A stretch of DNA of 64,000 nt from Chrysomallon squamiferum (GCA_012295275.1 CM022677.1:6371280-6435279); one strand, 5' to 3'. Counted from the stretch's first letter, positions 10,541 to 21,959 are shown. Numbers and translations: made by a program. The notes: generated by a model from the sequence alone, not told the origin.

Positions 10541-12394
10541 TTACATGTGAATTGTCGTGTTATTTAAAACTGACTGATTACCTGACAACAATACTGAGTA
10601 GCGCGTGCGCAATACTTCCAGATGGATATCCGGACTGAGAGTCAGATGTTTGGATTCGCATCTTCTGAAAAGTGTAAACGTTTTTCCATGTACACCATTC
10701 AGGCTCTCCATGACGCCGAACACGCTGGAGCTGTCCACCATGATGCTGTCGCTGTCTGTGTTGCCCTCGTCGACGTACATTGATCGGAATGTGGCAAATG
10801 GAAATCCCTTACTGGACTGTTTAAATATGAGATCAGAAACAACGAGTTCCGTTCTGTCCACTTTCGAAATCAACGTCAGCTTTGCTTTTTCTCCATTTCT
10901 GTAAAGAATCTTCAGCTCTCGTTTATCGACGTCGATATCCACTTGATCAATGGGAGCAGCAGGTCTGATCAGGTCAACATCAGATGTTCCAACCACAACT
11001 GATGTTCCAAACGGAATCCAGTCTAATCCTGCAGGAGGGAGGGGCAGCAGGCGTACGTTTCCATCTTGATAGATAACAAGTGTCTCACTGTAACCCTCTG
11101 ACCAAGGAACTGGAAGAATTATTTTAAAATAGTCTACTTTTCTATAAAGTTTGTCAGTATTTTTTACATATACTTTCATGGTTTCCGGATTTCTCCACCA
11201 AAAGTCTATATCAACACCTATAACAGTGAACTCGTTACTGGTGTATATAGGAAAATATTTTTCAGGTTTCATAGGTTTTCTTTCCAATTTTATTTCTTCG
11301 ATACAAATGGAAAATACATCCTGTGCGGATAATGAAATTTTGATCAGATTTACGTTGTGTTCGATCCAAGAAAGGTTTGGGCTTTGCCAATCGACGTCAG
11401 TTTTCCCGGGTTGTAAACCAGTTTCTTTGAGCGCAATTAAATTTTTGTTTCTGTCTCTGTATGAAACCTGTATTTTTACAAAAGAGGTCACTGGTTTGAT
11501 TTTTAGACTGAAGACTGACCCAATATCAGCATCTATGTAACCTTGTGATCTTCCTTTTAACATGAATGTAATTTCAATTACGGCTATTTTCGATGTACTA
11601 GGTCCTGGATACACTTTCATAGTTGCCGAATTTGAAAATAAATGATTATTTGTTTTATTCAAACAGAGGTGGGTAAAACTCCAGTAGAGAGGAGACAAAG
11701 CAACACAGTCAGTATTATTTGGTTCTCTTCTGTTTACAAAAGCTTTTTACACTATTAGTTTGTACTGTTTCACGCTGTCGAGGTATACTCCTATTTTGAC
11801 GTTGTCCTCTTCCGCACATTTAGATGGGTAACTTTTCTGTCTAAGTTTAGCTTTTTTGTCAACATTAATTCGAGACGAAGAGTTCAGATGGGGCAGATCA
11901 TTCGTACAGTGAAGTTTACACTGCAGCATGTCCTGCTCGAGACTGCTGTCATCAATATCTAGACTGACTGTGTTCAGTTCCACTCCATCAGATCCGTGAA
12001 CCTGGAGCTTTAAAATATACCAACCTCTTTCCAGAATTACTGATCCTTTCATCTCGGTACTGGAATAAAAAACATTCCAGTTATTTCCAGCTGTTTCTGG
12101 TGATATGGTGACAATGGATCCCATTTTCTTCTGGTTTAAAACTGCTGTGATGACTTCAGGGTCGTTGCCATTGGAGTATCGTAAACTGGAGATTTTTACC
12201 GAGCTTGTTTTCTTCAGACAGAAGTAAAAATTAATGATTTCGTAGCCTGTTAAAAACACTACCTTCTTTGACAAAGCGTTTGATCGAAAATGTATTAGGT
12301 GTTTATCTCGAACCTCGGAGGCTGGTAATGGGTGAATGTTGCCCAGACATAATCTGCAGAACGCTAAAAGTAGAACGGTCTTCACAACATACAT
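10541..12394 (-). CDS. Secreted protein of unknown function, one in-frame stop or a 72-nt intron
   Basis: The frame from ATG at 12,394 is open for 215 codons, hits a single TAA at 11,749-11,747, then stays open in the same frame to the TAA at 10,541, about 616 residues in all. The N-terminus (MYVVKTVLLLAFCRLCLG) is a clear signal peptide, so the protein is probably secreted. Residues about 40-150 look like a beta-sandwich ending in GWYILKLQVHGSDGVELN, reminiscent of carbohydrate-binding modules (inference). The C-terminal half has well-formed conserved-looking text (GNVRLLPLPPAGLDWIPFGT; KGFPFATFRSMYVDEG), but I cannot name a family. A 72-nt intron (GT at 11,750, AG at 11,679, pyrimidine-rich before AG) would remove the stop and keep frame. 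A pseudogene or sequencing error is the alternative. Confidence 0.75.
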
Positions 12395-12460
12395 TTTTCC
12401 AAAGTCTCAAAACTGGTTACGTATGATTCTTAGATAAGAAGACACAACAGGGCCCGGCTG

Positions 12461-12560
12461 CTGTAGCTCAGCTGGTTTATACACGTGTGACGTCACTGTA
12501 CTAATCGGTCTCCAGTCAGCGTTATGACTCTGTCGTTCAAAGAACTACTCTGAAAAATCG
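12461..12560 (+). mobile_element. tRNA-derived SINE fragment
   Basis: CTGTAGCTCAGCTGGTTTAT contains a good RNA polymerase III A box (TAGCTCAGCTGG). A weak B-box-like GTCGTTCAAAG follows about 60 nt later. There is no cloverleaf-quality acceptor stem, so it is a SINE head or tRNA relic rather than a tRNA gene. It lies just upstream of the minus-strand secreted-protein gene. Confidence 0.45.
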
Positions 12561-12673
12561 TAATTTAATGTCAGCTGTTAACCTTGGTTATATTTAGTTT
12601 TATAAACTAAATTTTATAATTAAATCCTTTAGCATAATAATATATACATACATACTTAATATTACAGACACCA

Positions 12674-12674
12674 A

Positions 12675-12706
<32 letters not shown>

Positions 12707-12735
12707 ACACACATACACATACACGCACACTCACA
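12674..12735. repeat. (CA)n microsatellite
   Basis: A pure ACAC run from about 12,674 to 12,700 degrades into CACATACACA-type repeats up to the assembly gap region. Confidence 0.9.
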
Positions 12736-13005
12736 TATATACTGGACAGGCTACAAACATAAACAGTCTCCCAGACAGATTATATACATAAATATACATA
12801 CACGGGCACATGAACAAAAACATACACATACCCCACTTTCATTCATATAGTCATAAAATACACAATCCCATATGTGCTATTATTGTAATATGGAAACTTA
12901 AAAACATATACGCAGTCATGTTTTAAACTTGTCACGTACTCATTCATAGACAAGACATATACACACCAGCAATAACCAGAGTCTTCACATGATACATGGC
13001 CACAG

Positions 13006-13262
13006 CAATTGCGTAACTTCAACGAAGCAATACCAANNNNNNNNNNNNNNNNNNNNNNNNNNNNNNNNNNNNNNNNNNNNNNNNNNNNNNNNNNNNNNNN
13101 NNNNNNNNNNNNNNNNNNNNNNNNNNNNNNNNNNNNNNNNNNNNNNNNNNNNNNNNNNNNNNNNNNNNNNNNNNNNNNNNNNNNNNNNNNNNNNNNNNNN
13201 NNNNNNNNNNNNNNNNNNNNNNNNNNNNNNNNNNNNTACTTCGTTCAGTTACGTATTGCTTT
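13006..13262. other. Assembly gap of 200 N flanked by inverted sequence
   Basis: Positions 13,037-13,236 are N. The left flank (13,006-13,036) and the right flank (13,237-13,262, TACTTCGTTCAGTTACGTAT...) are imperfect reverse complements of one another. This suggests the gap sits inside a palindrome or inverted repeat the assembler could not close. The round 200-N size is likely a placeholder length. Confidence 0.8.
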
Positions 13263-13379
13263 AAAATGTGAGATAATTATGTGAGATTATTCAATTAGAA
13301 AATAATTAGATTACTAACAAAAACTGTATTGTTATCAACGTTCGTGTCGGTTTGTATGTTTCGTTACTCACTATGTTCG

Positions 13380-13461
13380 TACCTGTGTCTCTGTGTGTGT
13401 CTGTGTTGTGTTTGTGTCTGTGTGTGTGTGTCTGTGTGTGTGTGCGTTTGTGCGTGTGTGT
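13380..13461. repeat. (GT)n-rich tract in the intron after the BTB exon
   Basis: Imperfect TGTGTCTGTG/TGTGTGCG repeats begin directly after the splice donor of the BTB exon. Confidence 0.85.
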
Positions 13462-13471
13462 GTTAACATAC

Positions 13472-13728
13472 TTTAAAAACTCGGTAAAAATATCTGCCTG
13501 AACATCAGGCAAGATGATGCTGTTTTGTTCGCGAAGTTCTCCCATAATCATTTTGTGGAAGACATTGCTTCTGATCATCAGGATGAAGCGATGAGCTTCA
13601 ACCATTGTTTGATCTTCCCCAACAATAAATCTGACGTCGCTGTCTGTTCTCGTATGAAAAACGTGTTCAATGCTCTCCGTTAGTGTTTTCCCTGTCTGCC
13701 AACTTGAAACTTCTGCTGAGGTGGCCAT
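13472..13728 (-). CDS. BTB/POZ-domain protein, first coding exon (partial)
   Basis: The ATG at 13,728 has a good context (AAAACATGGCC) and starts MATSAEVSSWQTG. The following text (DSDVRFIVGEDQT, VEAHRFILMIRSNVFHKM, LPDVQADIFTEFL) has the D-V-x-F, A-H-R-x-x-L and S-x-x-F signatures of a BTB domain. It most resembles the BTBD-type (BTBD1/2/3/6-like) proteins, many of which act as Cullin-3 substrate adaptors. The exon ends mid-domain at a strong donor (TTTTTAAA|GTATGT, 13,472/13,471), after which the frame degenerates into (GT)n. The upstream frame is only (AAT)n read as leucines, so the ATG at 13,728 is the start. No BTB C-terminal, BACK or later exon is visible downstream; it may lie in or beyond the gap, or be lost. 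Confidence 0.75.
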
Positions 13729-14522
13729 GTTTTCACTAAAAACAAATAATAATAATAATAATAATTTTAATAATAATAATAACCTCATACGAAATATAAT
13801 TTTAAAATGTTTCTAATACGCAGCCTCACATTGCAGTGATCAGTTTTCTATATTCACATCTAGCTATGACCTGTACATAGAAATATTTCAAATACTAAAC
13901 ATTTTTATGTAAAAAAATAATCAACCTGAGATAATTTCTAACAATCGAGTACTTTCTGTTTCAGGCCTGTACTGTTCAACACTGAGATCAGAAATCTAAA
14001 AACAAATAAATAAATAAAAGATAATGAAAGAAAGAAAACAAATCAGATAAATATATACCAAATCGATAAAAGATAAAAAGAAGTACATTATGCTTACACT
14101 AGTGATTATTATGATGACGACAACAACAATAATTATTATTATACACAGACATATTTAACTGTGGGAGATACGATTTTCAAATCGCAATGTACAAATAGTC
14201 ATTTATACCAACTTACTCCTCGAAAAGACAAAATAATTAACCGACAATAACCAATCTAAAAGAAACACTATAAAAGAAAAAAGAATAATAAGTGAGGAAA
14301 ATCAAGGAAAACGACGTGAAACTTTTCAAATATAAAACAATATAAAATACCTTGTAATTTCAACTTCCTGATCGACAATTTCTTATAAGCGACTATTTTC
14401 TATCAACTCAGTTATAGATCACAGATGTCACCGATCTAAGAATAAATGAAATAATATAAAAATAATATAAAGTAAGCGATATATAGCAACAGGCGTGAAT
14501 TAAAATATATATATAAAAGGAT

Positions 14523-14549
14523 AGCAGTAGTAATAGTAATAGCAATAAC

Positions 14550-14614
<65 letters not shown>
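14523..14614. repeat. (AAT)n microsatellite
   Basis: About 25 AAT/ATA units preceded by variant TAGTAATAG repeats. A second tract at 15,032-15,120 is an (AAT)n run that switches to (TTA)n near 15,070, forming a simple-repeat palindrome. Confidence 0.9.
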
Positions 14615-14616
<2 letters not shown>

Positions 14617-14779
14617 GCATATTAAAGTCAGGATATACATAACTTTTTACATTTCAATTTAAAAAAAAAAAAAACGACACTTAAATAATTATTTGTTAGA
14701 GAACTAACTCTGATATATTTATAATAAATTAAGAACAGTGGAAGCGTCAACACATAATAAAATATAAAATTTTATACAC

Positions 14780-14900
14780 GTTCAATATGGCCGACTACTG
14801 TCAGTTCTGCTTTGTGTTCTTTTAGTTAGGAAACCCTCCACTGATAAACACGCGACTGACGTCAAATATCTTATACGTCATCAAGTGTTACGTTTCAGTT
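14780..14900 (-). promoter_or_regulatory. Promoter-like block, copy 1 of 3
   Basis: The block contains TATGGCCGACTACTGTCAG and CpG/CRE-like words (ACTGACGTCAA, ACGTCATC) and is GC-richer than its surroundings. On the minus strand it reads CTGACAGTAGTCGGCCATAT, resembling a YY1/GGCCATnTT initiator-type promoter element. It lies about 1.1 kb upstream of the minus-strand BTB exon, so it could be that gene's promoter or first exon (inference). Related copies lie at 16.44 and 18.95 kb. Confidence 0.35.
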
Positions 14901-15031
14901 TCAGATTAAAATAAACAAATCGTGCTACGAGATATATGAACACTGATCTTACATAAATCTCCTTTACAATAAATTACATTTCAATAAATTGAATACTACA
15001 AGATGCCATTGTTTATACATAAGTTATAAAT

Positions 15032-15121
<90 letters not shown>

Positions 15122-15179
15122 AGAGCAACTACAACAAAATCAACATCATCAACAACAACAATAATAATAATAACAAATA

Positions 15180-15480
15180 TTTTTTACAGTATACTGAATA
15201 TAAGTGTGCATGTCTTGTTTCTCTGACGAGGCTTGCATGACCAGTTTCAATGTAATCTAACACTGACTGTTTGCTTGTTATGTAGGTCATATAAAAACAG
15301 CGTGTCACTGCTACACGAGACACACAAAGATATACTCGGGTGTTATTTACAGCGATTTGTCAAGTTAATTGTTAATACACAATCTGTCCATAAGTGTAGA
15401 AATAACCCGTGAAAATAAGAAATTATTTACATTTGTCAGCGTTGTGAGAAGATGAACAATTTCAATAAAGACAATAAAGA
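15180..15480. repeat. Segmental duplication, copy 1 (copy 2 at 18,240-18,500)
   Basis: The shared text runs from TATACTGAATATAAGTGT through GACGAGGCTTGCATGACCAG and ACACTGACTGTTTGCTTGTT to ATAAGTGTAGAAA. By eye it is more than 90% identical over roughly 230 bp. Both copies are preceded by (CAA)/(AAT) repeats. Confidence 0.85.
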
Positions 15481-15899
15481 CAACCAACTGACAAACTCAT
15501 AAATAGAAAAAAATTAAATTATATGAGATAATATTATCACATCATCTACTTACATACACCAGATGGTGAGAAACATTTTATAGTCGGGTCTAGCACATAT
15601 GTTTTCATCTTTAAAAAGCCTCATGCTATAATGCTGTTTGTTACATGTATATCCAATAATGTTTATTCTTTCTTCTTCTTTTTTATTTTTTATTTTTTAT
15701 TTTGTTTTCCCTTGTAGATGAAAACAAATGCAATAACATTTTATATACTGGTTAGAATGGGTGATAGATCAAAACGAATGTTAGACAACAAGGAAGGAAC
15801 GAATTAAGAAAGGAAGAAAGAAAGACTGAACGAAACACATGCAAAGAAATAAATAAGATATGTAATAATAATAATAAAATTAAATTAAATAAGAACAAT

Positions 15900-16033
15900 A
15901 TAAAATACTTTGTAGTTTCAAAATAGATACCTACCTGAAAAACGTCCTGATCGATAATTTCTTAGAAATGAATAATTCCAGTTGAACAACTCTGCTCTTG
16001 ATCACTGAGATCAGGGATCTATAGATAAATCTA

Positions 16034-16080
<47 letters not shown>

Positions 16081-16135
16081 ATGAAAAGAATTAAAGTAAT
16101 TTAAAGTAATCAGATCCACAAATATATAGCATAAG
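15900..16135. repeat. Diverged duplicate of 14,340-14,420 plus (AAAT)n
   Basis: CCTGATCGATAATTTCTTA near 15,947 corresponds to CCTGATCGACAATTTCTTAT near 14,368, each followed by a related GATCACTGAGATCAGGGATC-like segment. An (AAAT)n run fills 16,030-16,083. Together with the promoter-like blocks this supports repeated duplication of one roughly 1.5-2.5 kb unit. Confidence 0.55.
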
Positions 16136-16442
16136 TAATAAATGAATCATTGAACTATATTTAGGTGATACTATTATTACTACTACTACTACTGCTGCTA
16201 TTATTATTCCATTATAATGACGATAGCTTTATTATTATTATTATTATTTTTTTTTTTTATTATTAAATATTTTATCGATATTTCTTATAAATCTGTATGC
16301 TAGGTACGAAAAAAAAGCCTTTAACAAAATTCACACCAAAAATTTATAGCCATCACAAAATAAATAATAATTTCAATATGTCTGATTTGTTTTAAGCAAA
16401 GCAATAGTACAGCATATATTAAATGACAATAAAATATATAAG

Positions 16443-17765
16443 ACCTTCAAATTTCAAAATGGCCGACTACTTCTGTATAATGCGTCTTGTTTGTGAGTGG
16501 TTTTCCTAGAACTGACGCCTTTCTGTTTGACAAGGTCACTGAACACTTTTTGTGGTTTGCTCTTTACAAAGTCGCCTGTTGCTAACCACGTGACTGAAAT
16601 TAGATATTGTACAAGTCACACCACGTATGTCGGTAGATACATGCAAATGTTTTATTATATACAATTTGTGTAAACCTGTTAAATAAAAAAATTTTTTTAA
16701 AAAAGAAGAAAAAGAAACAGAAAAAAAGATCTTTATTTTGTCATTACTTATTTTGTCTGTAAGATATTTATATTTATTTCTCACTCAGTATATCGATGAA
16801 AAGGTTATGTTAACAAGTGTCTGTTATGTAGGTCAGATAAAAATATTGTGTCGGGTGTATTGGCGACAAGAAACGATCGTGAAAAATGCAGTGTAATGGT
16901 GAATCAGAGTACACGGGACACTCATTTATTTGTATGTGTTATGAGTCAGAGCGATCTAAACACAGGGGTGACAAATACCACCTTTATTATATTTAGTATA
17001 ACAAAAATAGCTTTGTTCAAATACTAACACTTATACTCATCATTGTGGTAATATTGTTTATTTATTTATTTATTTATTTATTTATTTGTTTTTATTTATT
17101 TTTGTTTTTTTACTTTTTAATTTATATGTTGGTATTTTTATTTATTTATTTATTTTACTTTCTACAAATGATACAGTATAATATATAATACAACTAAAAC
17201 AAGCTAATATAAAAGTAAAAGTAAATTAATGTGTTAAACTACAGAAGTCATAAACAAAAGTATATATTATTGTAAGAAACATAAGAAAACAAAATAGAAA
17301 AATAGATCAGAACGAGAACATGCGAATTACATTTTTACTAAACATATTACAAAATTCACATTTAACTGAATCTTTTTATACGATATAATACCAAATGTTT
17401 GTTATTAAGACAAATAATAAATTCTTGTACTGAAAGTATCTAAGCTCGGTGTCTTTTTTTTTTTTCTCTTTTTTTTTTTTTTTATTAATAGCTAGCATCA
17501 TGACACTATAAATATAAAATTGTGGTCTTAAGTTATATTTTCTTTTCTACAAAATTAAACATGAAATCCAGTTGTTGTTAGCAAAAAGAGCTTTTAAAAA
17601 TAAAATTCCTTTCTTTGCCACTGTCTTATAATAAGCTGATTTATTATCAGTTTTAATGCGAACATTATATTATAATCTATTGACGTAGTATTTTTATCTT
17701 CTCTCATGCTTTCACGTTTCTCTAGAAAGTTTGACCAGATATGTAATACATTTTTCCAAAAGGAA
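16443..17765. repeat. Segmental duplication, copy 1 (copy 2 at 18,946-20,385)
   Basis: The block starts CTTCAAATTTCAAAATGGCC and runs through CACGTGACTGAAATTAGATA, (TTTA)n, TGAATCTTTTTATACGATAT and CATGAAATCCAGTTGT to GACCAGATATGTAATACATT. Copy 2 follows it throughout with small indels. These include a roughly 80-bp segment (around 17,622-17,700) absent from copy 2 and an extra (AAG)n/(AAT)n insert near 19,840 in copy 2. The first roughly 200 bp carry the promoter-like block copy 2. Confidence 0.85.
16445..16640 (-). promoter_or_regulatory. Promoter-like block, copy 2 of 3
   Basis: AAAATGGCCGACTACTTCTG on the plus strand reads GTAGTCGGCCATTTT on the minus strand, a YY1-like element. A CACGTG E-box (16,587) follows. 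It is nearly identical to the block at 18,950. No coding exon follows in either direction. Confidence 0.3.
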
Positions 17766-18149
17766 TTTGTGCGTTTCAACAATTTTGCTTCACTGTAGGC
17801 TGACCCTAAAACTAATATCAGTGAAGCTTTTCATAATAAACAGTTACTCGAAAGAGAGGCAATGTCTTGGCTAAAATTTATATCTTTAATCCACGATATC
17901 TTTACCCATTAAAAAGTCACTTAAACAACCATTTTGATAATAGTCAAATAATTGGGCAGCGGGTGTTTGTTTTTTTCTAGCTATTTTATCGTGGTTTTTT
18001 ATTCCAAATAAACTGAAATTATTAAAGAAATGGGTTTCTAATATTTTAAAGAAATAGTTTGTTGGATTTGGCAGTGAAGAAAAAAGTAAACAATTTTCGA
18101 TAAAACTAAACTTTTGATTGCAGTAATTTTTCATACGTAAGTTATAAAC

Positions 18150-18500
18150 GTAATAATAATAATAATAATAATAATAATTATAATAATAACAACAACAACA
18201 TCAACATCATCAATAGCAACAATAATAATAATAACAAATATGTTTTACAGTATACTGAATATAAGTGTACATGTCTTATTTCTCTGACGAGGCTTGCATG
18301 ACCAGTTTCAATGTAATCTAACACTGACTGTTTGCTTGTTATGTAGGTCATATAAAAACAGCGTGACACTGGTACACGAGACACACAAAGATATACTCGG
18401 GTGTTATTTACAGCGATCTGACAAGTTAATTGTTAATACACTGTCTGTCCATAAGTGTAGAAAGACAATAAAGACAACCACCAAACAAACTCGTAAATAA
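18150..18500. repeat. Segmental duplication, copy 2 (copy 1 at 15,180-15,480)
   Basis: Same text as copy 1 from TACTGAATATAAGTGTACAT to ATAAGTGTAGAAAGACAATA, preceded by (AAT)n/(CAA)n. It lacks about 40 bp relative to copy 1 near its end. Confidence 0.85.
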
Positions 18501-18559
18501 TAATAATAACAAAAAATATATGAGATAATATGATCAAATCCTCTAGTGGCACTTTCCAT

Positions 18560-18619
18560 AGACAACCAACAATAGTAGTAGTACTACAACAACAACAACA
18601 ACAACAACTACTACTACTA

Positions 18620-18688
<69 letters not shown>

Positions 18689-18690
18689 CT
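18560..18690. repeat. Compound trinucleotide microsatellite
   Basis: Successive (AGT), (CAA), (CTA) and (ATA) trinucleotide tracts stand side by side. Confidence 0.9.
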
Positions 18691-18945
18691 AATACAAATT
18701 ATATGAGATAATATTATCACATCCTCTAATTACACCTTCCATATACCAGATGGCAAGAATCATTTAGGAGTTTGTTATATGGCGATAATGTTTCTTCTTT
18801 TTTCTTTTTGGATGTTTTCCATTGTAGATGAAAACAAATACAATAACATTTTATACCCTGGCTGGAACGGGTGACAGACCAACCAACGTTAGGTAACAAG
18901 GAAGGAACGAATGAAGAAAAGAAGAAACAATGAAAGGAACACACA

Positions 18946-19575
18946 CCTTCAAATTTCAAAATGGCCGACTACTTCTGTATAATGCGTGTTGTTTGTGCGT
19001 GGTTTTCCTAGAACTGACGCCTTTCTGTTTGACAAGATCACTTAACACTTTTTGTGTTTTGCTCTTTACAAAGTCGCCTGTTGCTAATCACGTGACTGAA
19101 ATTAGATATTGTACAAGTCACACCACGTATGTCGGTAGATACATGCAGATGTTTTATTATAATTTGTGTAAACCTGTTAAATAAATTTAAAAAAAAAAGA
19201 AGAAGAAAAACAAACAGAAAAAAAGATATTTATTTTGTCATTACTTATTTTGTCTGTAAAATATTTATATTATTTCTAACTCAGTATATCGATGAAAAAG
19301 TTATGTTAACAAGTGTCTGTTATCTAGGTCAGATAAGAATAGCGTGTCAGTTGTGTTGGCGACAAGAAACGTTTTACTACGATCGTGAAATATGCAATGT
19401 AATGGTGAATCAGAGTACACGGGACACTCATTTATTTGTAAGTGTTATGAGTCAGAGCGATCTAAACACAGGGGTGACAAATACAACCTTTATTATGTTT
19501 AGTATAAAAACGAAAGCTTTGTTCAAATACTAACACTTATACTCATCATTGTGGTAATATTGTTTGTTTGTTTGT

Positions 19576-19610
<35 letters not shown>

Positions 19611-19697
19611 TTTTACTTTCTTCTTATCTTTTCTTTTATTTGACTACAAATGATACATACCTCTCATACAGATTTATAAGAAATATCGATAAAATAT

Positions 19698-19730
<33 letters not shown>

Positions 19731-19819
19731 TATAATACAACTAAAACAAGCTAATATAAAAGTAAAAGTAAATTAATGTGTTAAAATACAGAAGTCTCCA
19801 CAACATTAGTAAAAACCAC

Positions 19820-19879
<60 letters not shown>

Positions 19880-20385
19880 AAGAAGAATTAACATGTTTTA
19901 GACATAAAAAAATATTTGATCACATAAATAAAAGTATATATTATTGTAAGAAACATACAAAAACAAAATAGAAAAATAGATCAGAGCGAGAACATGCGTA
20001 TTACATTTTCACTAAACATATTACAAAATTCACATTTAACTGAATCTTTTTATACGATATAATACCAAATGTTTGTTATTAAGACAAATAATAAATTCTT
20101 GTACTGAAAGTTAGCTTCCCACCATTTGTCACAGAACTCTGTACCAAATTTATACTTTTCTCTTTTCCTTTTTTATTTTTATTTTTTATTAATAGCTAGC
20201 ATCAAGACACTATAAAATATAAAATTGTGGTCTTAAGTTATATTTTCTTTTCTACAAAATTAAACATGAAATCCAGTTGTCGTTAGCAAAAAGAGCTTTT
20301 AAAAATAAAATTCCTTTCTTTGCCACATATGCTTTCACGTTTCTCTAGAAAGTATGACCAGATATGTAATACATTTTTCCAAAAT
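18946..20385. repeat. Segmental duplication, copy 2 (copy 1 at 16,443-17,765)
   Basis: See copy 1. This copy contains promoter-like block copy 3 (18,950-19,140), a (TTTA)n tract at 19,575-19,612, (AAT)n at 19,700-19,728 and (AAT)n/(AAG)n at 19,822-19,887. No intact gene in either copy. Confidence 0.85.
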
Positions 20386-20554
20386 GGAAAACTATTTCAC
20401 GTTGGCAGCTGCACAAGTTGGAGTTGCTGTGTGATGCTATATTGTATTATCAGATGGAAAATGTATCTATCTATCTATCTGTCTATCTATCTATCTCTCT
20501 ATCTATTTTTTTTTATTTATTTATTTATTTATTTATTTATTAGTACTGTAATAC

Positions 20555-20665
20555 CCATAACGTAACCAGCGACATGAATTTGGATTAACCTCGATCGGTA
20601 GAGCCTTTCTAGTGGGATACTTGACACATAGGATCGAAACTTCTTAGTGGACCCATTGGTTTGAA
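20555..20665 (+). mobile_element. Mollusc-type SINE fragment
   Basis: CCTCGATCGGTAGAGCCTTT resembles a polymerase III A-box region. About 35 nt later CATAGGATCGAAACTTCTTA resembles a B box, and GTGGACCCATTGG follows. The last phrase is characteristic of an abundant tRNA-related SINE I recall from marine molluscs. The rest of the SINE is replaced by a (TG)n-(GA)n tract. Confidence 0.5.
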
Positions 20666-20675
20666 TTGTTTCTTT

Positions 20676-20816
<141 letters not shown>

Positions 20817-21622
20817 GCATTGAAGATGAATTACATTTTGCATCAAAATGTTTATTTTATGTAATTTAATTTGTAACTACGTATATATAACAACTATATG
20901 TTTATATTTTTTATTATCCTACTTCTTACGTTTAATTTTTTTATTCCTGTGTTTGTATACTATAATCTATTATACAACTGTTTCTGTTTTAAAACTGTAT
21001 TCTTGCCTGTCTTGTGTGTATAGTCATGCTGGCTTTGGCAAATAAATAAACTGAACAGAAATTGAATTGTAGTAGTAGTAATAGCTGCGGTACACTATCA
21101 TCTCGTTGTTACCTTTTGACTGCGCACACCGTCAACCAGGTAAAACGTCAATTAATGAGTACTGGGACATCAACAGATCATAACTGGTAAATTTCAACAG
21201 ACAAATGTCCCGCTAAGTAGACACAATTTTGAGATCATTTACAGAAGTTGTCGACTTCGCGGGCCATAACCAACAACAGCTGGGAGAACAGCAGCGATAC
21301 TAAAATCACAACAACAGTGTTTTAATGACACTGTTTAAACTAATTATGAAGGACTTGCTAGTTTGTACGAAAGTTTTGCCACTGGCGCATGCGCACATGC
21401 TCCTTTGCAAGTCATTAATATTTCCTCCTTTGCAAGTCATTAACCAGTCATTGCGAAATCGCAGATGTCTTCTTCTGTATCTACCTAGCGTAATGTAGTC
21501 AGTTTTTACAATGTGCTTCAAACATGTGTTCGCTTGAGTAAAATGTATTCAAACCGAAATTAGGCGAGAGGATTAGATTAACCTTTTTAGACTTAGCCGG
21601 TAAAAATGTAAGTATAAATTTT

Positions 21623-21669
21623 GGATATTTTAATCAGCTTCTTTTTGACGTATATATATATATATATAT

Positions 21670-21716
<47 letters not shown>

Positions 21717-21800
21717 TATACATACATTTTGGATATCAGTTTCTTTTTGACATATATATATATAGATGTCAAAAAGAAACTGATTAAAATATCCAAATTC
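21623..21800. repeat. Palindromic (TA)n/(CA)n structure
   Basis: The word GGATAT-TTAATCAG-CTTCTTTTTGAC occurs near 21,623. A shorter form (GGATATCAGTTTCTTTTTGA) occurs near 21,732. Its reverse complement (TGTCAAAAAGAAACTGATTA) starts at about 21,767. The last two flank a TATATATATATA core and form a near-perfect hairpin with arms of about 19 bp. The first and second are separated by (TA)n(CA)n. Confidence 0.85.
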
Positions 21801-21959
21801 ATTCCTTGAAGCAAAAAACCATCGGCAGAAAGAGGAAAATAAGCCCTTGATACAATCAGAAATCTGGCAAAATCCTGAAAACTATCATGCCTGCATGCAA
21901 GCATGCAGAAATATGTAACTTGACATTAATTCCTTGAATTGTTTTAATACCGATGAAAT

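Noticed and set aside
12461-12560. Functional tRNA gene
   Set aside because: Good A box, but poor B box and no plausible acceptor stem or terminator.
14408-15240. Poly-Leu, poly-Asn, poly-Ile and poly-Tyr ORFs
   Set aside because: Translations of (AAT)n/(TTA)n tracts; no unique coding sequence attached.
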